Of a stretch of 64,000 nucleotides of DNA, positions 26,789-34,823 are shown piece by piece. This stretch comes from Actinomycetota bacterium (GTDB taxonomy: Bacteria; Actinomycetota; Actinomycetes; Streptosporangiales; Streptosporangiaceae). Every line of letters starts with the position of its first letter. The first letter of the stretch is position 1. The position numbers and the translations under genes were made by a program. The DNA lies in contig DAHVDE010000023.1 in the NCBI GenBank assembly GCA_027313705.1, forward strand, positions 41,419 through 105,418, written 5' to 3'. The notes below the pieces were generated by a model. The model did no database searches. It saw nothing but the letters and a program-made list of their open reading frames with translations, and was not told the DNA's origin.

Positions 26789-28012
26789 ATGGACCTTGAC
26801 CTCGGGCCGGAGATCGCGCAGTTCCGCACCCGCACGCGCGACTGGATCGCGGCGAACGCGCCTGACGGGCTGTCCGAACTGGCTGACTGGAACATGGCGG
26901 TCACCGCGGGCGGCTACCGTGGCGAGGAACTCGCCATCGCGGCCAGGGACCCCAGGTACCGCGAATGGGAGTCCAGGCTGTCGCAGGCCAGGCTGATCTG
27001 CCCTCAATGGCCCGCCGAGTACGGCGGCCAGGGCATGGACGGCGTACGGCTGGCCGTGCTTAACGAGGAGTTCCACGCGGCGGGCGTGCCCAGGGTGCGG
27101 CGTGGCATGGGCGAGAGCCTCGTCGGCCCTTCCATTATCGTCCACGGTACTGACGAGCAAAGGGCTTTTTTTCTGCCAAGAATAATCACCGGGGAAGATG
27201 CCTACTGTCAGGGTTTCTCCGAGCCCGACCACGGCTCGGACCTCGCCGGCGTGGAGACCAAGGCCGAGGTGGACGGCGACGAAGTTGTCGTCACCGGCAC
27301 CAAGGTGTGGACCTCGGGGGCGGCCAGGGCCAACATGATGTTCGCCTTGTGCCGCAGCGATCTGGACGCGCCCAAGCACGCGGGCCTGTCCTACATCTTG
27401 TTCCCGTTTAAGCCGCCCGGGGTGACCTACCAGCCGATCAAGCAACTTTCCGGCGCCAGCGAATTCTGCCAGGACTTCATCAACGGCGTGCGAGTGCCAT
27501 TGTTCAACGTGATCGGCGGCCTGAACAACGGCTGGAAGGTGGCCATGACCACGCTCAGCCACGAGCGCGGCGGAGCGGTCACCGTACAGCACCTGGGCTT
27601 CGAGCGGGAGTTCTGGGAACTGGTCGAGACCGCGCGCAAGCACGCGAAGAACACCGACCCCCTGGTACGCCAGGACCTGGCCCGCGCTTACACCGGCGTC
27701 CAGATGATGCGGTTCAACGGGCTGCGCACCTTGGCCCAGACCGCGCAGGGCCAGTCCCCCGGCCCGGAATCCTCGATCACCAAGCTGCTGTGGAGCGAGT
27801 ACCACAAGAAACTCGGCGAGGTCGCGATCGGCATCGTCGGCACCGACGCCCTGATCAGGCCGGACGGCCCGAACTACCCGACGACCGAATGGCAGAACGT
27901 GTTCTTGTCGGCCAGGGCAGGCACGATCTACTCGGGCACCAGCGAGATCCAGCGGAACATCATCGCCGAACGGGCACTCGGCCTGCCCAAGGAGCCGCGT
28001 GCCGCCAGCTAG
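26789..28012 (+). CDS. Acyl-CoA dehydrogenase (FadE type)
   Basis: A 407-residue FAD enzyme that desaturates an acyl-CoA at the alpha-beta position. Middle-domain motifs GFSEPDHGSDLAG and KVWTSGAARANM (FAD and substrate contacts) are present, and GTSEIQRNIIAERALGLP is the usual C-terminal FAD-binding end. It pairs with a second FadE at 28304, as in the heterotetrameric enzymes of sterol catabolism. The identity of the substrate is not clear. A run of seven T (27166-27172) lies in an unusually AT-rich stretch of the gene. Its promoter region carries the N5-spaced operator. Confidence 0.85.
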   Translation: MDLDLGPEIAQFRTRTRDWIAANAPDGLSELADWNMAVTAGGYRGEELAIAARDPRYREWESRLSQARLICPQWPAEYGGQGMDGVRLAVLNEEFHAAGVPRVRRGMGESLVGPSIIVHGTDEQRAFFLPRIITGEDAYCQGFSEPDHGSDLAGVETKAEVDGDEVVVTGTKVWTSGAARANMMFALCRSDLDAPKHAGLSYILFPFKPPGVTYQPIKQLSGASEFCQDFINGVRVPLFNVIGGLNNGWKVAMTTLSHERGGAVTVQHLGFEREFWELVETARKHAKNTDPLVRQDLARAYTGVQMMRFNGLRTLAQTAQGQSPGPESSITKLLWSEYHKKLGEVAIGIVGTDALIRPDGPNYPTTEWQNVFLSARAGTIYSGTSEIQRNIIAERALGLPKEPRAAS

Positions 28013-28307
28013 CGACCTCGTGGCGCCTGCCAGGCTGGCCGAGTTCTTCGCGCCGCGCAGCCTGGCTGTGGTCGGCGCCTCTGACACATCGGGCTGGGCC
28101 AGGTTCCTGCTCGCCAGTTCGGTCGCGGCCGACTTCGACGGCCCGCTGCGGGACGTGAGCTTGCGGGTACTGCCGGCGGGCAAGAGCGAGGTGCTGGCGA
28201 TGCTCGGCGAACTGCGCGGGGTCGAACTGCTGCGGGGGGCGCGCGGGCAGATTGCCGCTGACCTGGACAAGGTGCTGGTCATTACTGAAACGGAGTTGGC
28301 GACATGA
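27999..28307 (+). pseudogene. Collapsed relic of an ADP-forming acyl-CoA synthetase
   Basis: The 102-residue frame joins two ends of a much larger protein. Residues about 10-35 (LAEFFAPRSLAVVGASD) match the N-terminal CoA-binding domain of ADP-forming acyl-CoA ligases. Residues about 55-85 (LRVLPAGKSEVLAMLGELRG, then LLRGARGQIAADLD) resemble the end of the ATP-grasp domain of the same family. Roughly 550-600 residues between them are missing. The frame overlaps the stop of the upstream fadE and the start of the downstream fadE, so it may survive as a coupling spacer. A genuine small protein cannot be excluded. Confidence 0.6.
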
Positions 28308-29422
28308 AGCTTGCGATGAGTCCCGAGCAGGTTGAGCTGCGCGAATCTGTACGGCGGTTCCTCGCCGACCGGGCGCCGCTGACGCGGGTCAGGGAACTGA
28401 TGGCGGCCGACGACGACTCGACCGATCCGCAGGTCTGGGCGGCCGCGGGCGGCCAGCTAGGGTTGCAGGGCATCGCGATCCCTGAAGAGTACGGCGGTGC
28501 CGGGTTCAGCTTCGCCGAGCAGGCCATCATCCTGCAGGAGCTAGGCGCTGCCCTGTATACCGGGCCTTACCTGGCCAGCGCGGTGCTCGCGGCGAACGCG
28601 CTGATGTCAAGCCAGGATACGAAGGCCAAACAGGACCTGCTGCCGGGAATTGCCAGCGGCGAGACGATCGCGACGCTCGCGTTCACCGAAGACGACGGCT
28701 CGTGGGAACCAGATCAGATCAGGCTTACCGCGGTCAGGCACGGGGAGCGCTGGCTGCTCGACGGGCACAAGAGCTTCGTGCTTGACGGTGCCGCGGCCAG
28801 CCTGATCCTGGTGGTCGCGCAAACCCAGGGCGGTCTTACGCTGTTCGCCGTCGACGGGACGGCGGCCGGCCTCACGCGCAAGCCGCTGGCGGCGCTCGAC
28901 CAGACCAGGAAGCTGGCCAGGCTCGGCTTCAGCTCGGTCAGCGGCCGGCTCGTCGGCTCTCCAGGCGACGCGACTGCGATCCTGGCCAGGGTTTTCGACA
29001 TCGCGGCCATCGCGCTTGCAGCCGAGCAGCTTGGCGGGGCGCAGCGGGTGCTTGACATGGCCGTGGAATATGCCAAGCTCAGGCACCAGTTCGGCCGGCC
29101 CATCGGCAGCTTCCAGGCCATCAAGCACAAGTGCGCTGACCTGATGCTCGAAGTAGAGTCGCTGCGCTCGGCGGTGGTCTACGCCGCCGCCGCCGTAGCC
29201 GAGGAGTCACCTGAGGTACCCGTGCTCGCCTCGCTGGTCAAGGCGCTCGCCTCGGACGTGTACTTCCACGCCGCCGCCGAGAACATTCAGATCCACGGCG
29301 GAATCGGCTTCACCTGGGAACACGACGCTCATCTGTATTTCAAGCGGGCCAAGTCAAGCGAGCTGTTTCTCGGTGACAGCAACTACCACAGGGAGCGACT
29401 GGCGGCCAGAATCGGAGTGTAA
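28304..29422 (+). CDS. Acyl-CoA dehydrogenase (FadE type)
   Basis: A 372-residue acyl-CoA dehydrogenase. N-terminal helices begin MSPEQVELRESVRRFLAD. The C-terminal FAD region has RHQFGRPIGSFQAIKHKCAD, and HGGIGFTWEHDAHLYFKRAK ends the family core. The GFSEPGAGSD-type middle motif is replaced by LAFTEDDGSWEP, as in the second subunit of alpha2beta2 FadE pairs. Together with the FadE at 26789 it probably forms a heterotetramer. The ATG overlaps the preceding relic frame. It is convergent with the SDR at 29430. Confidence 0.84.
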   Translation: MKLAMSPEQVELRESVRRFLADRAPLTRVRELMAADDDSTDPQVWAAAGGQLGLQGIAIPEEYGGAGFSFAEQAIILQELGAALYTGPYLASAVLAANALMSSQDTKAKQDLLPGIASGETIATLAFTEDDGSWEPDQIRLTAVRHGERWLLDGHKSFVLDGAAASLILVVAQTQGGLTLFAVDGTAAGLTRKPLAALDQTRKLARLGFSSVSGRLVGSPGDATAILARVFDIAAIALAAEQLGGAQRVLDMAVEYAKLRHQFGRPIGSFQAIKHKCADLMLEVESLRSAVVYAAAAVAEESPEVPVLASLVKALASDVYFHAAAENIQIHGGIGFTWEHDAHLYFKRAKSSELFLGDSNYHRERLAARIGV

Positions 29423-29429
29423 CGGCCTG

Positions 29430-30227
29430 TTAGCTGGCCGGAATCGAGACGCCGAGCTCGGTCAGCAGGTCGATGGAGTAGGCGACCCGGCCGGTCAGCG
29501 ACGTCGGGTCGGCACTGCACAGCGCGAGCGCGGCGGCCGCCATAACCGAAGGCGGCTCAGAATTGGTGTCACCCACCGTGGTCAGGTGGTGGAAGATCGT
29601 GCCTGGCGTCGGGACCACCTTGTTCGGCGCGAGCGCGTTGACGGCGATGTTGTCCTGGTAAAGCTCGGCCGCAAGTCCGGTGGAGAACCGTTCGATCGCG
29701 GCCTTGCACATGCCGTAGACGGTGCCACCGCGACCAGCTAGGGCCGCAGGCGGCATCTGGGGATGCACGGCGGCGATGGAGGAGATGTTCAGTATCCAGC
29801 CGGCACCGCGTTCCCGCATTCCAGGCAACACCAGCGAGGACAGGTGGAAAGGCGCTTGGACCTGAACGTCGAACATCAGCGCGTACTGCTTGGGCGTGAA
29901 ATCCTCAACCCGGCGGAAGTACGTCACGGCGGCGTTGTTCACCAAGATGTCGGGCGTTCCGAGCTCGCGGGCCGTCTCGGCGACCAGGAACTCACGGTCT
30001 TCCGGCTTGGCCAGGTTGGTGGCGATGGCGAAGGCTGTCCCGCCGGCCGCGCGGATCTGCTCGGCGGTCTCGCCTATCGTTCCCGCGAACGGGGAACTGC
30101 CTGGTTCCGCGGTCCGGGCCGCGACGGCGACGGCCGCGCCTGCCGCGGCGAAACGTCTGGCGATCTCCGCGCCGATACCGCGGCTTGCGCCGGTCACGAT
30201 GGCGACCTTCCCGTCAAGCAGGCCCAT
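29430..30227 (-). CDS. SDR family oxidoreductase
   Basis: A 265-residue SDR with TGASRGIGAEIARRF, NNAAVTYF, ISSIAAVH and YGMCK (Tyr and Lys of the triad). A short acidic insert after strand 2 and the FTPKQYALMFDVQVQAP stretch suggest a 3-hydroxyacyl-CoA or steroid ketone substrate, but neither is certain. ATG 30227 has GAGGGAG upstream. It diverges from the chsH3-echA20-ipdABC operon; an N5-spaced operator lies between them, 85 bases before this start. Confidence 0.8.
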   Translation of the reverse strand: MGLLDGKVAIVTGASRGIGAEIARRFAAAGAAVAVAARTAEPGSSPFAGTIGETAEQIRAAGGTAFAIATNLAKPEDREFLVAETARELGTPDILVNNAAVTYFRRVEDFTPKQYALMFDVQVQAPFHLSSLVLPGMRERGAGWILNISSIAAVHPQMPPAALAGRGGTVYGMCKAAIERFSTGLAAELYQDNIAVNALAPNKVVPTPGTIFHHLTTVGDTNSEPPSVMAAAALALCSADPTSLTGRVAYSIDLLTELGVSIPAS

Positions 30228-30311
30228 GGCTGGCTCCCTCAGGGTCCCGCGCGGCACTGGCTCGTTGACATCCCGACGGCACCGCGACCAGAATGTGCTG
30301 CTAAAGAAATT

Positions 30312-30328
30312 CTAGAACCGGATTCTAG
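30312..30328. promoter_or_regulatory. CTAGAA-N5-TTCTAG operator before the chsH3-echA20-ipdABC operon
   Basis: CTAGAACCGGATTCTAG has perfect 6-bp arms with a 5-bp spacer, the same as at 26758. It lies 20 bases before the ATG at 30348 and its ribosome site, and 85 bases before the divergent SDR. No KstR2-type ANCAAGNNCTTGNT site is seen here, although KstR2 controls echA20-ipdABC in mycobacteria. Confidence 0.72.
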
Positions 30329-30347
30329 CAGCGAGCCGGAGGTCGGG

Positions 30348-31202
30348 ATGGCGCTCAACCACAGCGTGATCGGGGTGCAGGGCGAACCTCAGGAGCGGAC
30401 CTGGACCTCTAAGGACGCACTGCTCTATGCGGTCGGCGTGGGCGCCGGCCTTGGCGACCCGCTCAAGGAACTCGAATTCACGACAGAGAACTCGGCGGGC
30501 ATCACCCAGCAGGTGCTGCCGACCTACGGTGTGCTGATCTCGCAGGCGTGGAGCGGCCGCGACCTCGGCGACTTCGACCGGGCCATGCTGGTGCACGCCG
30601 AGCAGGCGTTCGAACTGCACCGGCCGCTGCCGTCGTCGGGAACAGTGCAGGCATCCGCGACCGTGACCGGCATCTATGACAAGGGCTCGGGCGCGCTGGT
30701 CGTGACCGAAAGTCAGGCGGTGGACACCGCGTCAGGCGAGGTACTGGTCACCGCCCGCAGTAGCACGTTCGTCAAGGGCGAAGGCGGCTTCGGCGGCGAC
30801 CGCGGCCCGGGTGATGGCTGGGCCAGGCCTGACCGTGCCGCCGACCACGTGGCGACCTACCAGACCAGGCCAGAGCAGGCGCTGATCTACCGCCTCTCCG
30901 GTGACCGCAACCCGTTGCACGCCGACCCCGAGTTCGCCGCCCGCGGCGGGTTCAGCCGTCCGATCCTGCACGGGCTGTGCAGCTACGGCGTCACCGGCCG
31001 CGCCCTGCTGCACACGTTGTGCGGGTCAGACCCGGCCAGGTTCCTGGCCATGTCCGGCCGGTTCAGTCACCCCGTGTATCCGGGAGAGTCGCTCATTGTC
31101 TCGATGTGGCTGCCTGATGGCGGCAGCGGCGAGGCGCTGTTCCAGACCGCGACAGGGAACGGCACCGTCGTGATCGACCGCGGCCGCCTGCGTTTTCGGT
31201 AA
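30348..31202 (+). CDS. chsH3: MaoC-family double-hotdog enoyl-CoA hydratase (ChsH3-like)
   Basis: A 284-residue protein made of two hotdog repeats. The second contains ALIYRLSGDRNPLHADPEFA, the MaoC hydratase motif with catalytic Asp and His, followed by GFSRPILHGLCSYG. The length and motif spacing are those of mycobacterial Rv3538 (ChsH3), which hydrates an enoyl-CoA in sterol side-chain degradation. ATG 30348 has GGAGG upstream. It leads a compact operon with echA20 and ipdABC, an arrangement different from that of mycobacteria. Other steroid MaoC paralogues (for example HtdY-like) remain possible. Confidence 0.72.
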   Translation: MALNHSVIGVQGEPQERTWTSKDALLYAVGVGAGLGDPLKELEFTTENSAGITQQVLPTYGVLISQAWSGRDLGDFDRAMLVHAEQAFELHRPLPSSGTVQASATVTGIYDKGSGALVVTESQAVDTASGEVLVTARSSTFVKGEGGFGGDRGPGDGWARPDRAADHVATYQTRPEQALIYRLSGDRNPLHADPEFAARGGFSRPILHGLCSYGVTGRALLHTLCGSDPARFLAMSGRFSHPVYPGESLIVSMWLPDGGSGEALFQTATGNGTVVIDRGRLRFR

Positions 31203-31213
31203 GCCGACCTGCC

Positions 31214-31963
31214 TTGGGAATAGATGTCAGTACCAGCGACGGGGTCGCCGAGGTCGTGATCGACTATCCGCCGGTGAACGCCTTGCCGGTGCGCGGCTGG
31301 TTTGACCTGGCGGAAGCGATCATTGCCGCCGGAGACGACCGCCGGGTCAATGCAGTGGTGCTGGCCGCCGCTGGCCGCGGGTTCTGCGCCGGTGTCGACA
31401 TCAAGGAGATGCAGCGGACCAGCGGCTACGACGCGCTGATCGGCGCTAATCGCGGATGCTTCGCGGCGTTCGCCGCGGTCTACGAGTGCGCGGTGCCTGT
31501 CGTCGCGGCGATCCAGGGGTTTTGCCTCGGAGGCGGGATCGGGCTGGCGGGAAACGCCGACATCGTGGTGGCCAGCGAGGACGCCACCTTCGGGCTGCCC
31601 GAGGTGGACCGGGGCGCGCTCGGCGCGGCCACGCACCTGTCCAGGCTGGTGCCGCAGCAGTTGATGCGGACGATGGTGTACACCTGCCGCAGCGTGCCTG
31701 CCTCGGCGTTGCACGAGTTCGGCAGCGTGCTCGAAGTAGTGCCCAAAGACCAGTTGCGCGCGGCGGCCCGAGCGGTGGCTGCCGAGATAGCCGGAAAGAA
31801 CGGCGACGTTATCCGGCTCGCCAAGCAGTCACTGAACGGTATCGACCCCGCGGACGTGCGCCGCTCCTACCGTTACGAGCAGGGATTCACCTTCGAGCTG
31901 AACTTGTCTGGGATCTCTGACCAGGCCAGGCAGGAGTTTGTCGACAGGAAAGGCGCGCCCTGA
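31214..31963 (+). CDS. echA20: EchA20, crotonase-fold hydrolase of the last sterol ring
   Basis: In mycobacteria EchA20 opens the D-ring of the HIP-derived CoA ester by hydrolysis. The 249-residue product has the oxyanion-hole motifs AGRGFCAGVDIKEMQRT and GFCLGGGIGLAGNADIV, then GLPEVDRGALGAATHLSRLV. These stretches match EchA20 closely as I recall it. The start is a TTG at 31214 without a clear ribosome site, suggesting translation coupled to chsH3. The stop overlaps the ipdA start by one base. Confidence 0.88.
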   Translation: MGIDVSTSDGVAEVVIDYPPVNALPVRGWFDLAEAIIAAGDDRRVNAVVLAAAGRGFCAGVDIKEMQRTSGYDALIGANRGCFAAFAAVYECAVPVVAAIQGFCLGGGIGLAGNADIVVASEDATFGLPEVDRGALGAATHLSRLVPQQLMRTMVYTCRSVPASALHEFGSVLEVVPKDQLRAAARAVAAEIAGKNGDVIRLAKQSLNGIDPADVRRSYRYEQGFTFELNLSGISDQARQEFVDRKGAP

Positions 31964-32811
31964 TGGCCGACCTGGTGCTCGAAATCGACGACATTGTCCG
32001 CCAGATTTCCTCCGGCATGACGATCGGCATTGGCGGCTGGGGGTCAAGGCGGAAGCCGATGGCCCTGGTGCGGGCGATCGCGAGAGCCGGAGTGCGAGAC
32101 CTCACCGTGGTGTCCTTTGGCGGACCAGATGTGGGGCTGCTGATCGCGGCCGGGGCGGTGCGCCGGGTAATCTGCGGGTTCGTATCACTTGACTCGATCC
32201 CGCTCGAGCCGCACTACCGGCGGGCTCGGCAGGCGGGCGCCATCGAGCTGACCGAGCTTGACGAGGGCATGATGCAGTTCGGGTTGCTCGCCGCTACCCA
32301 GCGACTGCCCTTCCTGCCGACCAGGGCGGGGCTCGGCTCTGACGTGCTGGCGATCAACCCGCAGCTAAGGACCGTTAGGTCACCTTACGACGACGGCGAG
32401 GAACTCGTCGCGGTGCCCGCGCTGCGGCTCGACGTCGCGCTCGTGCACCTGAACCGGGCCGACGCGGGGGGGAACGCGCAGTATCTCGGTCCTGACCCGT
32501 ACTTCGATGACCTGTTCTGCCTGGCCGCCGACCTGGCCTTCGTCTCCTGCGAGCGGATCGTGCAGGCCGGGACGCTGACGCAGACCGGTCCGCCGCAGTC
32601 GCTGCTGATCAACCGGGCGATGGTGGCCGGGGTGGCGCAGACGCCGCACGGCGCGCACTTCACCTCATGCGTGCCCGACTACGGCAGGGACGAGGCGTTC
32701 CAGGTGAGCTACGCGAAGGCCGCGGCCAGCGACGAGGCATGGGAGTCTTTCCGCGCCAGGTACCTGGACGGCGACGAGGCGGCCTATCAGGAGGCGGTCA
32801 GCCGTGGCTGA
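31963..32811 (+). CDS. ipdA: IpdA, alpha subunit of the COCHEA-CoA ring hydrolase
   Basis: IpdA and IpdB form a CoA-transferase-fold complex that hydrolyses the C-ring in the final steps of sterol nucleus degradation. The 282-residue product has IGIGGWGSRRKPMALVRAIA near the N-terminus and GNAQYLGPDPYFDDLFCLAA in the middle, both typical of IpdA. The class I CoA-transferase fold is clear. It overlaps echA20 by one base and ipdB by eight bases. Confidence 0.9.
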   Translation: MADLVLEIDDIVRQISSGMTIGIGGWGSRRKPMALVRAIARAGVRDLTVVSFGGPDVGLLIAAGAVRRVICGFVSLDSIPLEPHYRRARQAGAIELTELDEGMMQFGLLAATQRLPFLPTRAGLGSDVLAINPQLRTVRSPYDDGEELVAVPALRLDVALVHLNRADAGGNAQYLGPDPYFDDLFCLAADLAFVSCERIVQAGTLTQTGPPQSLLINRAMVAGVAQTPHGAHFTSCVPDYGRDEAFQVSYAKAAASDEAWESFRARYLDGDEAAYQEAVSRG

Positions 32812-33523
32812 GCAGGGACCAGCCTCGCTGGCCGAGATCTGCATACTCGCTTGCGCGGAGGCATGGCGCGGCGACGGTGCCATTCTCGCCAGCCCGATGG
32901 GACTCATCCCTTCGCTTGGTGCCCGGCTGGCCAGGCTCACCTTCTCGCCGGAACTGCTGGTCACCGACGGCGAGGCAATGCTGCTCGACGCGGAGGGCAA
33001 GGTCGAGGGGTGGCTGCCTTACCGCGATGTGCTGCGGCTGGTCGGCACCGGCCGCAGGCACATGATGATGGGTGCCGCCCAGCTTGACCGATATGGCAAC
33101 CAGAACATTTCCGCGATCGGCGACTGGGCCAGGCCGAAGGCCCAGTTGCTCGGCGTGCGCGGGGCGCCAGGCAACACGATCAACCACCCGGTCAGCTACT
33201 GGGTGCCCAAGCACTCGCCCAGGGTGTTTGTCGATCACGTGGACGTGGTCAGCGGCATCGGCTATGACAGGAACCCGCCCGCCTTCGAGCTCAGGCGCGT
33301 GGTGACCGACAAGGCCGTGCTCGACTTCGAGACCCCGGATCACTCGATGCGGCTCCGCTCGGTGCATCCTGGGGCGACTAAGGAAGAGGTGCTGTCGCTG
33401 ACCGGCTTCCCGCTGACAGTCCCTGCCGAGGTGCCGGTGACGCCCGAGCCGACCGAGGCCGGCCTTGCCCTGATCAGGGAGCGTCTCGACCCGGCAGGTC
33501 TGGCGGCCGGGGAACTGAGGTGA
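32804..33523 (+). CDS. ipdB: IpdB, beta subunit of the COCHEA-CoA ring hydrolase
   Basis: The partner of IpdA, 239 residues. Features include SPMGLIPSLGARLARL, DGEAMLLD, and the MMMGAAQLDRYGNQNISAIG segment that supplies the beta-subunit active site region. HPVSYWVPKHSPRVFVDHVD is a further IpdB signature. It is read in the same operon as ipdA with an eight-base overlap, and its stop overlaps the ipdC start as GTGA. Confidence 0.9.
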   Translation: MAEQGPASLAEICILACAEAWRGDGAILASPMGLIPSLGARLARLTFSPELLVTDGEAMLLDAEGKVEGWLPYRDVLRLVGTGRRHMMMGAAQLDRYGNQNISAIGDWARPKAQLLGVRGAPGNTINHPVSYWVPKHSPRVFVDHVDVVSGIGYDRNPPAFELRRVVTDKAVLDFETPDHSMRLRSVHPGATKEEVLSLTGFPLTVPAEVPVTPEPTEAGLALIRERLDPAGLAAGELR

Positions 33524-34605
33524 CCGGTCAGGCCGCACCGCCCATCAGGACGGCGCTGACCGAACTGACCGGCATCAAGTACCCCATCGTTCAGGCGGCC
33601 ATGGGCTACGTCGCCGGGGCTAGGCTCACCGCGGCGACCTCGGCCGCTGGCGGCCTCGGCATCATCGCCTCCGCGACCATGAGCCTGGAAGAACTGCGCG
33701 CCGCGGTCCAGGGAGTCAAGGCCAAGACGTCGGCGCCATTCGGCGTGAACGTGCGGGCGGACGCACCTGACGCCCGCGAGCGAATCGACCTGATCATCGC
33801 CGAGCGGGTACCGGTCGCGTCGTTCGCGCTCGCCCCGAAGCAAGACCTGATCGCGAGGCTCAGGGACGCCGGAGTCATCACGATCGCCTCCGTCGGGGCG
33901 AGACGGCACGCGGAGAAGGTGGCCGGCTGGGGGATCAGCGCGGTGATCGCCACCGGCGGCGAAGGCGGCGGGCACACCGGCTCCGTGCCGACCAGCTTGC
34001 TGATTCCCCAGGTCGTCGACGCGGTAGACATCCCGGTGATTGCGGCAGGCGGGTATTTCGACGGTCGCGGCCTTGCTGCCGCGCTGGCTTACGGCGCGGC
34101 AGGCATCGCGATGGGCACCAGGTTCTTGCTGACCAGGGACAGCCCAGTCGCCGACTCGGTCAAGCAGATCTACCTCAAGGCCGACATCACGGGAACCGTG
34201 GTCACTACCAAGGTTGACGGGGTGCCGCACCGGGTGCTGCGAACTTCGCTGACCGAGCGACTCGACCAGGCCGGGCGCCTGACCGGGCTGGCGCGGTCGG
34301 CGCGGGCAGCGAACGCGTTCCGCGCCGTGTCGGGCCTTAGCTGGCGCGAACTGCTCGGCCAGGGCCGCGCCATGCGGCGGGACGCCGGGTTGAGCTGGGC
34401 TCAGGTCCTCATGGCGGCCAACACCCCGATGCTGCTCAAGGCCGCGATGGTCGACGGCCGCCCAGACCTCGGGCTGATGTCCTGCGGGCAGGTGGCCGGC
34501 CTCCTCACCGACCTGCCGTCCTGCACAGAACTGATCGAGTCGATCATGGCTCAGGCACACCAGCGGATCGGCGAGCTGGCCAGATCCCTGGCAGCGAGAG
34601 GCTGA
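33520..34605 (+). CDS. ipdC: IpdC, flavin-dependent nitronate-monooxygenase-like reductase
   Basis: A 361-residue TIM-barrel flavoprotein of the 2-nitropropane dioxygenase/NMO fold. It has GIKYPIVQAAMGYVAGARLT, ATGGEGGGHTGSVPT (a phosphate-binding loop) and AAGGYFDGRGLAAALAYGAAG (FMN). Its position directly after ipdAB is that of Rv3553, IpdC, which acts on 5-OH-HIC-CoA. It starts at GTG 33520, overlapping the ipdB stop. The operon ends here; the next gene is the inserted HNH element. Confidence 0.88.
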   Translation: MTGQAAPPIRTALTELTGIKYPIVQAAMGYVAGARLTAATSAAGGLGIIASATMSLEELRAAVQGVKAKTSAPFGVNVRADAPDARERIDLIIAERVPVASFALAPKQDLIARLRDAGVITIASVGARRHAEKVAGWGISAVIATGGEGGGHTGSVPTSLLIPQVVDAVDIPVIAAGGYFDGRGLAAALAYGAAGIAMGTRFLLTRDSPVADSVKQIYLKADITGTVVTTKVDGVPHRVLRTSLTERLDQAGRLTGLARSARAANAFRAVSGLSWRELLGQGRAMRRDAGLSWAQVLMAANTPMLLKAAMVDGRPDLGLMSCGQVAGLLTDLPSCTELIESIMAQAHQRIGELARSLAARG

Positions 34606-34823
34606 CCTGATAAGCGAGCAGATCCCCGAGACAGTGGAGTTCTTCGGCCCGAGCACGCCAGCGATTACTTCCGGTCCAGACTGGTAAGCATGCTGCGCCA
34701 GATGCCCGAGGCTGGCGACGGGCAGAGGCCGGGGTAGAGAGCCGCGGCGAGAATGTCAGACCCCCTGGCTATGTTCTGAAGCGTCAGAGATTCGCTTTTA
34801 GCCGTCAGGCGGAGGTGATCGCA
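34606..34823. other. Non-coding gap holding the leader of the 13E12-type element
   Basis: These 218 bases separate ipdC from the HNH gene. Bases 34744-34775 are repeated with five mismatches at 15571-15602, before the decayed copy, so they belong to the element rather than to the sterol operon. GGAGGTGAT at 34811-34819 is the ribosome site. The first 130 bases show no homology that I recognise. Confidence 0.65.

Noticed and set aside
34607..34690. Short open frame after ipdC ending in a TAA
   Set aside because: It lacks a start codon and ribosome site and resembles nothing that I recognise.
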